Made by a program: the position numbers and the translations under genes
Part shown: positions 42,469-52,414 of the stretch, one piece after another
Layout of the letters: each line of letters starts with the position of its first letter
Position numbering within the stretch: position 1 is the first letter of the stretch
Notes under the pieces: model-generated
Databases searched by the model: none
Told to the model about the DNA's origin: nothing
What the model saw: only the letters and a program-made list of their open reading frames with translations
Assembly (NCBI GenBank): GCA_024364735.1
Contig: JAGFNQ010005231.1
Location: 97,818 to 161,817, forward strand
Origin: Boesenbergia rotunda
Lineage: Eukaryota > Streptophyta > Magnoliopsida > Zingiberales > Zingiberaceae
Direction of reading: 5' to 3'
DNA: 64,000 nt

Positions 42469-44688
42469 TTGTCCCAATGGACTCCGCCATATATACCACA
42501 GCATAATGGTGTATCTGAGAGGCGTAACCGAACCTTAATGGACATGGTTAGGTCGATGATGAATCATGCAACTCTTCCAAAATCCTTTTGGGGCTATGCA
42601 CTTAAGACAGCTGTTTACTTGCTAAACAGAGTCCCGACCAAGGTAGTCTCTACTACTCCATATAAGACATGGAATAGTAAGAAACCTCACTTAAGTCACC
42701 TTAAGATATGGGGTTGTCCTGCTTATGTGAAGCGGATTGTATCAGACAAATTGGATGCTAAGTCTGATAAATGTCTATTTATTGGATACCCTAAGGAAAC
42801 GAAGGGTTACCAATTCTATCATCCCTTGGAACAAAAGGTGTTTGTTTCAAGGCATGTTGTATTTCTGGAAAAAGAATTTCTTTTACAAGAAAACAGTGGG
42901 AGTGGCATTGAACTTGATGAAGTTCAAGAAACTCCAATAGACATTACAAAGACACCTAGTCTAGACCCACAACCAAGAACTCATGATGATGAGCTATCAG
43001 TTGAACCCAAAACAACACCACCTCTTCGTAGGTCTGATAGGGCACGCAATATTCCAGAGAGATATGAATTTCTCATAAGTGAATCGAACGACGTGTTACT
43101 CATAAGCGATGACGAACCTATCAGTTATGAAGATGTTCTGAAAAGTTCAGAAAGAGACAAATGGCTTGAAGCCATGAAGTCGGAAATGGATTCCATGTAC
43201 GAAAATCAAGTATGGGACTTGGTTAACCCACCTGAAGGGATTAAGCCCATAGGGTGCAAGTGGGTTTTCAAGAAGAAAACCGACATGGAAGGTAATGTAG
43301 TTACCTTTAAGGTTAGATTAGTGGCAAAAGGATACCGTCAAAAACAAGAAATTGATTATGACGAAACCTATTCGCCAGTAGCTATGCTTAAATCCATTCG
43401 GATGCTCCTAGCCATAGCGGCTCATTATGATTATGAGATATGGAAAATGGATGTGAAAACAGCTTTCCTTAATGGAAACCTGCTTGAGGATGTATACATG
43501 ATACAACCTGAAGGTTTCACATCGGTTGATAAAACCAAAGTGTGCAAGCTTCGACGATCCATATATGGACTGAAGCAAGCATCTAGGAGCTGGAACATCC
43601 ATTTTGATGAGACAATCAAAGAGTTTGATTTCTCACAAAATCCTGACGAACCTTGTGTGTACAAGAAGGTTAGTGGGAGTGCAGTCGTATTCCTAGTATT
43701 ATATGTCGATGACATCTTACTCATAGGAAATGATATATCAGTTTTACAGACAGTTAAAATTTGGTTGTCCAAAACTTTCTCCATGAAAGACCTGGGAGAA
43801 GCAACCTATATCCTTGGGATTAGAATCTATAGAGATAGATCAAAACGGTTGCTTGGTCTTTCGCAGTCTACGTATATAGACCGAGTGCTAAAAAGGTTTA
43901 GCATGACGGAATCCAAGAAAGGTTACCTTCCCATCAGGCATGGGATCAATCTTTCAAAGTCTATGTGTCCGCGCACAGAAGACGAGAGGATTTGCATGAA
44001 TAAGATTCCCTATGCATCCGCGATAGGATCTATCATGTATGCTATATTATGTACTAGGCCCGATGTATCGTATGCTCTGAGTGTCACAAGCAGATACCAG
44101 TCGGATCCAGGAATGGATCATTGGGCGGCTGTCAAGACAATCCTTAAGTACTTAAGAAGAACTAAGGATGTGTTCCTAATATATGGAGAAGGAGATATGG
44201 TAATACGTGGGTATACGGATGCCAGTTTCCAGACAGATAAGGATGACTCCAAATCGCAGTCTAGATACGTATTTACTTTGAATGGAGGCGCAGTAAGTTG
44301 GAAAAGTTCCAAACAAGACACTGTAGCGGATTCTACCACGGAAGCGGAATATATCGCAGCTTCGGAAGCAGCAAAGGAAGCAGTCTGGATCAAGAAGTTC
44401 GTCTCCGAACTTGGTGTGGTTCCAACCATTGATGAAGCAGAGCCGGTTTACTGCGATAACAATGGAGCTATTGCACAAGCAAAGGAACCAAGATATCATC
44501 AGCGATCCAAACACGTGCTTCGCCGCTATTATCTGATCAGAGAGATTATAAGTAGGAATGATATACAAATTGAGAAAATCCCCACTGAAAGGAATTTAAC
44601 GGATCCTTTAACTAAGGCCTTGCCTCAAAACAAGTTTGAGGGTCATGTTAGAGCCTGTGCTATTGGATACCGTAGCGATTGGCATTAG
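42469..44688 (+). CDS. Integrase end, reverse transcriptase and RNase H, copy 2 (739 codons open)
   Basis: This is the longest intact coding stretch in the window. Residues 1-130 hold the integrase end, with the catalytic Glu in NGVSERRNRTL. A linker follows, then RT from about residue 220: GCKWVFKKKTD, VAKGYRQ, YDETYSPVA, KMDVKTAFLNG, YGLKQASRSWN and the catalytic YVDD in VLYVDDILLIGND (about residue 415). RNase H from about 580 has YTDASFQTDKDD, STTEAEYIA and YCDNNGAIAQAK, then HQRSKHVLRRYY. The stop is just before the polypurine tract. It is the C-terminal part of the polyprotein, with no start of its own. Confidence 0.88.
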   Translation: MSQWTPPYIPQHNGVSERRNRTLMDMVRSMMNHATLPKSFWGYALKTAVYLLNRVPTKVVSTTPYKTWNSKKPHLSHLKIWGCPAYVKRIVSDKLDAKSDKCLFIGYPKETKGYQFYHPLEQKVFVSRHVVFLEKEFLLQENSGSGIELDEVQETPIDITKTPSLDPQPRTHDDELSVEPKTTPPLRRSDRARNIPERYEFLISESNDVLLISDDEPISYEDVLKSSERDKWLEAMKSEMDSMYENQVWDLVNPPEGIKPIGCKWVFKKKTDMEGNVVTFKVRLVAKGYRQKQEIDYDETYSPVAMLKSIRMLLAIAAHYDYEIWKMDVKTAFLNGNLLEDVYMIQPEGFTSVDKTKVCKLRRSIYGLKQASRSWNIHFDETIKEFDFSQNPDEPCVYKKVSGSAVVFLVLYVDDILLIGNDISVLQTVKIWLSKTFSMKDLGEATYILGIRIYRDRSKRLLGLSQSTYIDRVLKRFSMTESKKGYLPIRHGINLSKSMCPRTEDERICMNKIPYASAIGSIMYAILCTRPDVSYALSVTSRYQSDPGMDHWAAVKTILKYLRRTKDVFLIYGEGDMVIRGYTDASFQTDKDDSKSQSRYVFTLNGGAVSWKSSKQDTVADSTTEAEYIAASEAAKEAVWIKKFVSELGVVPTIDEAEPVYCDNNGAIAQAKEPRYHQRSKHVLRRYYLIREIISRNDIQIEKIPTERNLTDPLTKALPQNKFEGHVRACAIGYRSDWH

Positions 44689-44691
44689 GCC

Positions 44692-44702
44692 AAGTGGGAG
44701 TT
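44692..44702 (+). other. Polypurine tract of copy 2
   Basis: AAGTGGGAGTT stands directly before the 3' LTR, as expected for the plus-strand primer. Copy 3 has the same before 62941. Confidence 0.75.
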
Positions 44703-46997
44703 TGTTAGTGATATGAGAGAAGTGTTCCTAAGGCGATCGCCTTATGATTGTAAACATTCATTTTAATAAATGATAATTCACTATTTGATTATACATGTTT
44801 GTGTATTTGATTGGGATCTTAAACTCATCTACTGAATGTCCGCAATACAATTCACAGCATAAGAGAATTTGTGATGGGATCACAACTAGTGATTATCTCT
44901 AAATGTGCAATTGTGAAGTATTGAAAATATCCCTAGTCGATGAATTGATAAATACGGACACTATCAATTCTGTTGAGACTAGCATGGGTTATTCTCTAAT
45001 CAGCTGATTCTCACTGGCTGGTGACATTGGGATGTCCGGAGATAAACATGGATGCTAGTTAAGGGAACTAGTTCATTGAAGTGATTAGCTGTAAAACTTC
45101 ATATGGTAATCTATATAGATATGTCTATGAAGTTCATACTGCAGCTTAAGTGCGATATTCCTTTGACTTGTGGTGTTCAAGTCATCTTGGTCATGGAGAC
45201 TTATACTTTAACATCTTAAGCAAGCATCTCCAAGGAGGTGTGGACCCAAGATGATTGGGTATAAGCCGAAGTGCCCGAAGATGTTTGAACAGCCTACAAA
45301 GGATTCACCACTCCTTGCGAGGAGATGTATACCCAGGCCTATCCTCGGATTGTTACTCAAAGCCTCTGGCCAGAGCATATCATGTTTAGAGTATGAGTCT
45401 CTTAAATACATGGGAGTAATTAGAAATTCAAAGGACGAGAAAGACATTACTTGGGCTAGGTGTGACGTAGTCAGCCTAGTGGGGACTGACACATATAGAC
45501 CGTGTCCTGAACCAAGTGGGTATAAGATGGTGAAGGGAATGGACTCGATTCATTAGAGCTGCTGAAGGGTTTCGGAATTACTTCTGAGGTCAAACCGTTG
45601 ATCTTTCGATTAATTGGGGGTCATGATGTACTTCTAGGTGCCACTCATGACCGTTCTATAATTGGTTAATTATAGACGGCCAACATAAATCGAAAGCCTA
45701 TTTAGTCACACGCACTACGAGTAATCCGAGGGATTTAAAACGAGTTGAAAATTGGATTTTCCAATCAAGAGAAATAAGTCGAATCTGAGTTAATCAGAGG
45801 CGCAACGGAAACTAAAAATGGCTAAGTCTTTTGAAGGCTTATTGGGCGAATTAAATGAGTTTAATTCGCGATGGGATCGGCTTGGTTTGGCCGGCCAAAG
45901 AGGGTGTCCACCCTCTTGGTTTGGCCGACCATTAAAAGGGGGATAAACCAATTTAATTGGTTTAATTAATAAAATAAATCTAGCGCGATTTGTTTTATAA
46001 ATTATGGATAAATAAATTCATATATAAAAAAATTTTATATAAAGAGATTTATAAAGAAATTTGTAGTAAATTTATTCTTTTTATGGAAATTAAAATGAAC
46101 CAAGAATTGGTTTAATTTTAATTTATAAAATCAATTATGAATTGATTTATCCATGATAAGAAAATTTTATACAAATTTTATTCCATAATTAAAAGAGAGA
46201 AGTATTAGTTTTATTATAAAATTAGTTATAATAAAACTTGGTTTAAACGGAAAAATTCATAAGAGAATTTATAGGATAAATTTGTTATGAAAATTTCGTT
46301 AAAAGGGAGACTTGGCAAGGGGGAGGTTACTATATAAAGGAACCAAAGGCAAGCCTTGAATACCAATCAATAGAGTAATCAAGAGATTAATTCTCTCCCT
46401 CTCTCTCTCTTATTCTCTTCCTCCCCTTCTCTTCCCCTTAGGGCTGGCGCCCCTTGTTCCTCTTAGGGCCGGCGCCCCAAGCTCCCATTAGGGCCGGTGC
46501 ACCATCCACCCATCTAGGGTTGGCGTGAGCAACAACAACCAAGGAAGAGTCGAAGAAGAAGAAGAAGCGGATCGCGATTCCTTCCTTCTTTTCTCAGAAT
46601 TTTGATTCCATTACTTTGGTGGTTAGTTTCCTATCTTTTCTCTTATTCTTCTAGTTGTGCCTTTTGAGAATCTAGTAGTTCTCGTCGGCACAAAACTCGT
46701 GACTTTGCGAAGTCATCCCGAAGAAAACTCGGCGTGGACGCGAATAGAGGCGAAGCTTCCAAGGGACGCTACGGTTGGATCTCGTCCCTTACTTCGAGTT
46801 ACGCGAGGTACTTAGTAAATTAGTTTACTTTTCTGCAAAGTTTTAATTTATGATTATGTCCACACATCATAAGGTTGCATGCTAGATACGTGGTTAAAAT
46901 AATTTAGGAAATTATTTTATGCTAATTCTTCCGCTGCACGTAAAAATTTAAAATTTTACGAACCCATATCCGTGTCAACATGCACCCGGTCCCAACA
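44703..46997 (+). repeat. 3' LTR of copy 2
   Basis: This 2295-bp LTR starts TGTTAGTGATATGAG and ends CCCAACA. Its TATA box is at 46331-46338, with the CT tract following near 46392. It differs from the 5' LTR by substitutions and small indels, about 5% by eye in the first 440 bp. The following GAAAG begins the Tork-like RT scrap. Confidence 0.88.
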
Positions 46998-47827
46998 GAA
47001 AGAACTTCATCGTTTTAACATGCATACTGCCAAGTCTGTTAGTACTCCGTTAGCTGCACACTTTAGACTTTCAGTTGATTTATGCCCGTAGTCAGATGAT
47101 GAGGTTGATTATATATCACAGGTTCCATATTCTAGTGCAGTGGGATCTCTCATGTATGCTATGGTTTGTACACACCCAGATTTATCACATGCAGTGAGTG
47201 CAGTTAGTAGATACATGACAAATCCTGGTAAAGAGCATTGAAAGACAGTTCAGTGGATTTTCAGATACTTACGAGGGACTTCTGATATTTGTTTGCATTT
47301 TGGGAGTAATAGAGATGCAGTTATTGGATATGTTGATTCTGACTTTGCAGGTGACCTTGATAAAAGAAGATCACTTATGGGATACATGTTCATTGTTGGT
47401 GGTTGTACTATCAGTTGGAAAGCTACTTTGCAGAATACAGTTGTATTGCCCACTACAGAGGCTGAATATATGGCTATTACAGAAGCTTGTAAGGAAGCTA
47501 TTTGGTTGAAAGGACTTTTTAGTGAGCTTAGTGAAGACTTGTAGATTACTACAGTCTTTTGTGATAGTTAAAATGTTATTTTCCTCACGAAGGATCAAAT
47601 GTTTCATGAGAGGACAATACATATTGATGTGAGGTATCACTTTATACATGATGTTATTGCTAGTGGTGATATTATTGTGAGGAAGGTCAGTACTCATGAT
47701 AATCCTATTGATATGATGACTAAGTCACTTCCTATAGCCATGTTTAAGCATTACTTGGACTTGGTTGGTGCTAGATGTTGAGATTTGCCTGTGGGGCTTT
47801 TGTGGAAAAAGTGGAGAATGTTCTTTT
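46998..47827 (+). pseudogene. Tork-like Copia RT end and RNase H scrap
   Basis: Translated text runs from RFNMHTAKSVSTPLAAHF at 47014 through SSAVGSLMYAMVCTHPD and IFRYLRGTSD to RNase H, with GYVDSDFAGDLDKRRS (about 47329), TTEAEYMAITEACKE (about 47453) and RTIHIDVRYHFI. Stops replace Trp, Asp or other codons near 47239, 47542 and 47569. The frame ends at 47779-47781 (LVGARC), followed by a purine-rich tract and TGTTCTTTT, possibly the first bases of its own LTR. The upstream RT is absent; the left border is the Copia copy 2 LTR. It is a different lineage from copies 2 and 3. Confidence 0.83.
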
Positions 47828-48500
47828 TGTTGGGGCAATCGACCCTGGTATGATCTGAAGGATCATGGTTTTGATGTGTGTGGTCAATATGGTTAAGGTA
47901 GGGTTTGTTGTTGGACTAATATGTGTATATGAGTGTGCAGGTGTACAGGTACACATGGACTTGGTTGATGTCTTCAGGTGAAGGATGGTATGGAGGCAAG
48001 CTGGAGGCTTGCGTGTGCATCCGAGGGACCATCGATAGTAGGGACGATAAGCCGAGGGACACGGACTTCGAGACGTATGTGAAGGGGGGCATGGAGGCAA
48101 GCTGGAGGCTTGTGTGCTCATCTGAGGGATGAGGGCCGAAGATGAAGAGAGTGTGAAGGCAACAGTCGAGGCTGCTGGTGAAGAGTCGACCAGGTTGTGA
48201 GAGTCCAAGTGTGAGTGTTGTACTCAGGGGCTAAGCCGGGAGGGTTCGAGTGCGGAGAGAAATGTACTCGGGGAGTGTAACCCTAGGCTTAGGAAGGGAC
48301 CAGTAGACAGCCCTAGGAGCAGTAGACTGCCCTAGGAGCAGTCGACTGGTGGTGACTGGAACAGCAGCTGGATTCAAACGTTGTACTGTAACGGTCGAAT
48401 CTGAGTGGGACCAATCGACTGCCCCAGGGGCAGTCATGTAATACCCAATAATTTTCATGAATTATTAGGAATTTTTCTGAATTTTCTGGCAATTTTTTGA

Positions 48501-48589
48501 AATAAAAATAAAAAGGAAAGGGAAAGGGTCGGGTGGAGGTTTGATCTCACGACCACGCGGCAAAGCCAGTCCTTAAGCGGGCTCGGCTA
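48501..48589 (-). promoter_or_regulatory. Antisense tRNA-like unit in the 2.08-kb solo LTR
   Basis: On the minus strand TAGCCGAGCCCG (48589-48578) is a good A box of the Ser/Leu tRNA style, followed by TTAAGG. GAGATCAAACC (48548-48538) is a degraded B box. T-runs TTTTTATTTTTATT follow (48516-48501). The layout matches the unit at 27500-27617 in the other long solo LTR. Confidence 0.5.
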
Positions 48590-50227
48590 GCCGGAAGGTT
48601 GGGGGTATCAAGCACAAAAAAGGATGGATCGAAATTATGTTATAGGTAAGTAAGTCCTTTTCATGAAGAGGTGTTTCAACTTCTGCTTAAGTTGCGTTAA
48701 ATCCCCCTTTAGGTTATTGGAGTTGGCGCAAACAGGGGGCAAGGGAGGCTGCGAAAATAGGGAGAAAACAAGAGGAGTTTTCTTCCTCCTTCTTCTTCCT
48801 CTTGAGTAGAGAACCTAGGGCTTTCTTCCCTAGGGCCAAGGAGTGAGGATTTTCGCAAGGGAAGAGAAAAGGAGTGCTATGCTAGGATTTTACTATATAC
48901 TTAGTGAGTTTTCTTCAAGCAAAGGGGGTAAGTAGATCACTCACCTGCAATAGAAGTAGTTTCGTATGTAGTTTCTCGATGTAGAACCGTGATTTTGTGA
49001 TCTAAGCGCATGCTTTAAGAATATTGTTTTATTGTGTGATTTTAGTTTCTAAAGAATACATGTTTTTATTATAGAACTTGAATTGGAGTAGGTTTTGTGT
49101 ATATGAATCTAAGCATGATAAGACCAAGTTCTTGAAAAGTCCCAAAAATGAGTTTGGGGTTAAGGGCATGCAAGGTGCTCGATAAAAGTTCCAAGTAAGA
49201 AAGGTAAAGGTTTGTAGTGCTAGATTTATGAAAAAAAAAAAAGATAGCTTGATAAGTATAAACATTATGAGTAAGAAAGTATTTTACTTTTGTAAAGTGA
49301 CATGTACCGGGCAAATGAGAGGCCCACAGAAAGTTAGAAAGAAGCTCTAATAGGGTGCAGTGGCTAGCTACCCCGAATCCTATTAGGGATGCGCGCATTG
49401 GTACATTGATACCAGGTACAATGTCAAGGCCTAGAAAGTTGATTATTATTTTGAAGTATATGAGTATATGTAAGTGTTTTCAGTTTAAGTACATGTTTTG
49501 TTATGTATGTTAACGTTGTTATGTTACAAGCATGTTAAAGAGCAAGAGCAAGGAAGTTAGTGTGTTAAAGTATGGAAACGTATAAGTATCAAGTCTCAAA
49601 AGAAATCATGAGCATGTTAAGTTTGCAAATGTTTTAATGCAAGTAAATGTTTTCAAGAATGATTGAGCATGATAAGTATGTGAAAGTTCCCATGTGCAAG
49701 TATTTCCAAGTGCATGTATTTTGAAGCAAGCATCCTTTGAAAAGAGCATGTTTATCATTGATCGCATGGATTTGTGAGTTAGGATTTACTTACTAAGCAA
49801 ATTGCTTATTAGTTGCATTTCCTTCTATTGCAGATAAAGGTAAAGAAAAAGCATAAGCTAAGGAGGCGAACGTGACTTGCATTGATGTTCAGTGGCGGCG
49901 GAACCGTGGGAGAGATCTTTGGGTTAAGTCTTATAGAAACTTGTGGTTGGTGTTTTGGATTGGTAGAACGTAATGATTTTGTTTAAACTTTGCAGAGAGA
50001 CAAAGTTGAGTATAAACTCTAGTATAGATTTCATATGTTTTGATAGTTTATTAAATTCTGCAGAGATCCTAAATGCAAGTTAATGGGTTTGTTTTGAGTT
50101 GTTAAGAGGTTTATAAAACTAGTATAGAGTATAGATTTGGAGTTATTTATCTATATGCTTTGGAAGTGTATAAATTATGGACCCTTGAAAGGTTTTCCCA
50201 GGTCTGAAATTGCAGCTTTCAGGCGTG

Positions 50228-50380
50228 CCAGTCGACTGGTTCAGATACCAGTCAACTACCATATCGAACAGAACCCTTCTGTTCGATGCACCAGTCGACT
50301 GCCAAGACGCCAATCGACTGGTACCGTGCACAGAAAGCTTCTGTGGCTAACACCAGTCGACTGGCCTTCTAGCAGTCGAT
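50228..50380. repeat. CAGTCGACTG palindrome cluster
   Basis: CCAGTCGACTGG at 50228-50239 and 50353-50364 is a perfect 12-bp palindrome. Close variants (CAGTCAACT, CAGTCGACTGCC, CAATCGACTGG, CAGTCGATTGG) lie between and after. The same word occurs in the unrelated family B LTR around it. Confidence 0.85.
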
Positions 50381-50542
50381 TGGTGCCATTAAAAAAAAAT
50401 TCAGAGCAAGTTAAGGGAAGTCAAGTAGTTGTAACCTAAGGCTGAGGATAAGGTAAAGTTAAGGTTAAGTAAAAGTGATGTCCGCCTTAAGAAAGAGAAG
50501 TCGGGTCGTGACAAGTCGACTGGTAGCGACTGGTTCAGATTT

Positions 50543-50563
50543 GAGCTCTATTTAAAAGAGCTC
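50543..50563 (+). promoter_or_regulatory. TATA-like box framed by an inverted repeat, family B LTR
   Basis: GAGCTCT (50543-50549) and AGAGCTC (50557-50563) are perfect complements on either side of ATTTAAA, giving the TATA-like word CTATTTAAAA. CAGTCGACTG-type palindromes lie just upstream. No start site is known. Confidence 0.5.
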
Positions 50564-50917
50564 GTTTCTTACTTTCTTTTCTTAGCGAAACTTACTTAGT
50601 CAAAGCTTGTTAGTAGCCTGTTGTGATTAGATAGTGTCCAGAGTTTATGGAGAGGTTTCTCCACCCACAAGGAACTACACGATCTAGCCGGAGGTGCTCC
50701 GGGGAATCATCCACCGACGGATTAGGGATCGCCCACCTTACGGGCAGCCGTGGAGTAGGAGTTTATCTCCGAATCACGTAAATCATGAGTTTCTTCCTTA
50801 TTTTAGTTTAGTTTTATTTTAGTATATTCCGCTTGCGCAACTAACCACGTAGGAAGAACGAACCGACAAATTGATATTCACCCCCCCCCCCTCTAGCAAC
50901 CGAATCAATCTAACAAG

Positions 50918-50929
50918 TAGTATCAGAGC
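50918..50929 (+). other. Primer binding site of family B
   Basis: TAGTATCAGAGC, one base off the usual TGGTATCAGAGC, two bases after the LTR end. Confidence 0.8.
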
Positions 50930-50984
50930 AAGGACCGCTCTTGATTGGAATAAGAGCCAAAGGAGCAAGAAAGCTAAAGGGAAA

Positions 50985-51824
50985 ATGATGGAAGATAAGC
51001 TAGGGGATGATATCAACACACCACCAACATATGACCATGAAGATTTTGTCTATTGGAGAGCAAGAATGAAGATGTAGCTAGGAATGGATTGGGAGTGTGT
51101 GATGACAATAGAGGAACCATTCGAGATCCCTAAGGACAAGCACGGAAAGAAGCTCCGACCAAGATATTGAACTAAGGAGCAACAAGAACAATCTCGGGCA
51201 AACGAAAAGGTAATTGATATATTAATCAATATTTTGCCTAACAATGTGTTGAGTGATGTAGGGGCATATAAAAATACATATGAGTTGTGGAACAACTTGG
51301 AGAAGTGTCATGAGAACCCCACACCAACTCAAAGAGTGGAAGAGCCTGAAGAGATAAGCTCAAGCGTCCAAAGAGATCAAGAGGGAGAATAAATGTCAAC
51401 CTCATCAAGTGAGGTGACACAATTTAGTGAAGAAGCATCAACCTCCTCAAGAGAAGAAGAGGAAGCATCAACTTCAAGGATTGAGGGGGAGGAGAGACCC
51501 TCAATCATACAAGAACAAGAAAAAGCTCCAACCTCCACCAAAGCCAAATCAAAAGAACATATTACATGCTTTGGATACAACAAAAAGGGGCACTACAAGG
51601 ACAAGTGTCCACTAGGTAAGAAGGAGGAAATCCCTAAACCCAAGTCCTTTCAATTTAAATCTAATGTGGGGTATAGGGAAAAGAGTGAAAAGAAGCACAT
51701 TATGTGCTATACGTGCAGGGAGCTAGGACATTATCATACTCAATGTCCAAGGAAAGGAGAGCTCAAAAAGATGGAGCACCTAAGCGGGATTATTGTGAAG
51801 GAGATTCTCTCTCTGGCGATTTGA
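50985..51824 (+). pseudogene. gag: gag of family B with three stops and two zinc knuckles
   Basis: From the ATG at 50985 one frame runs through without shift, interrupted by TAG (51075-51077), TGA (about 51167) and TAA (about 51390), which fit changes from CAG, TGG and CAA. The capsid part reads TYDHEDFVYWRARMKM, then IDILINILPNNVLSDV. A Ser/Glu-rich stretch follows. The first knuckle is CFGYNKKGHYKDKC, with Tyr for the second Cys, and the second is CYTCRELGHYHTQC, complete (about 51711-51752). Homology ends near 51790, where LINE-like sequence begins. The third stop again lies between capsid and knuckles. Confidence 0.8.
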
Positions 51825-52414
51825 AGGTGATTCACGCGGGCAAAGGGCGTGCAAACGCCTCTTCTGGCGTATGCAGTGGCTGTCAAGCCCATATCCCCTC
51901 GAGTCTCGAAGAAAAGTTTTGATGATATTGGAGCTGATTTCAAGACGATCGTCACTTATAACAATAAACCTGGAATTTTCTACTCAGAGGAAGAAATCGC
52001 AGGTATGGCAATTCATTATCAATACTCCTTAGTTGGAAAATTCTCAGGATGGCGTCCAAATCAAGAGATAATTCTGTAAGCATTCAGAAACCTTGGACTG
52101 TCTAGCTCCTATAACATCCGATTTTTACGCGCTGGATACATTTTCATACACTTATCCTCAAATGAAGACATGGCTCGAGTTTGGGGTCAAGGTATATGGT
52201 TTATCGGGGGTGTTCCTTTGAGAATTTTCAAATGGTTGCCACATTTTTCTTATGAAGTAGAATCGTCAGTAGTTCCAATCTGGATTTAGCTACCGGACTT
52301 GCCAATTCATATGTTCAACAAGCGCAGCCTTTTCTCGGTTGCTCGAATTGTGGGAAAGCCTATTAAAGTAGATGAAGGCACAGCAGATGGCTCCAAGCTC
52401 TCGACAGCATGTAT
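51825..52414 (+). pseudogene. LINE (L1-type) ORF1 fragment, DUF4283-like
   Basis: The text YSLVGKFSGWRPNQEIIL (about 52018), then AFRNLGLSSSYNIRFLRAGYIFIHL, FIGGVPLRIFKWLPHFSYE and IHMFNKRSLFSVARIVGKPI (all quoted in part) is the DUF4283 region of plant L1-like LINE ORF1, an RNA-binding particle protein. Two TAA/TAG stops (52077-52079 and near 52289) interrupt one frame. The left border with family B gag is abrupt, with some possible LINE text before 51825 in another frame. The right end is cut by the Copia copy 3 insertion; the reverse transcriptase ORF is not in the window. Confidence 0.76.

Larger units (their letters stand above)
36173..46997 (+). mobile_element. Copia element, Angela/Tork-like, copy 2, contains assembly gap
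   Basis: Two LTRs (36173-38464 and 44703-46997) start TGTTAGT and end CCCAACA. Primer site, leader, gag, protease start, gap, integrase, RT, RNase H and polypurine tract (44692-44702) are in Copia order. The flanking pentamers do not match (CCTAT on the left, GAAAG on the right). The two flanks also belong to different interrupted elements, so this may be two copies joined. The LTRs differ at about 5% of sites by eye. The clade is tentative, from Gag and RT text. Confidence 0.85.
48437..50513 (+). mobile_element. 2.08-kb solo LTR, chromovirus-like, AGTC(A/G) duplication
   Basis: The unit starts TGTAATACCC and ends GGGTCGTGACA, near inverted repeats. AGTCA (48432-48436) and AGTCG (50514-50518) flank it and differ by one G-to-A at a CpG. 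No internal genes are present. It splits the family B LTR exactly inside that LTR's palindrome cluster. It contains an antisense tRNA-like unit near its start and CAGTCGACTG palindromes near its end. Confidence 0.83.
47828..50915 (+). repeat. 5' LTR of family B, split by a solo LTR
   Basis: The two halves are 47828-48436 and 50514-50915, about 1 kb in total. The first half ends in CAGTCGACTG-like words and the palindrome GACTGCCCC/GGGGCAGTC (48417-48435). The second half holds the TATA region and ends with a C-rich tract (50881-50890) before ATCTAACA. Confidence 0.8.
47828..51794 (+). mobile_element. Sire-like Copia element, family B, 5' LTR and gag only
   Basis: An LTR starting TGTTGGGGCAATCG and ending ATCTAACA (50915), a primer site and a gag with two zinc knuckles lie in order; pol is missing. 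The LTR matches the minus-strand LTR at 1-562. After gag the sequence passes abruptly into a LINE-like fragment. The left neighbour is the Tork-like scrap. Confidence 0.8.

Noticed and set aside
47923..48208. Small frames on both strands at 47771-48208 and 199-490
   Set aside because: They are the same family B LTR segment read in either direction; the text comes from LTR repeats and is not conserved.
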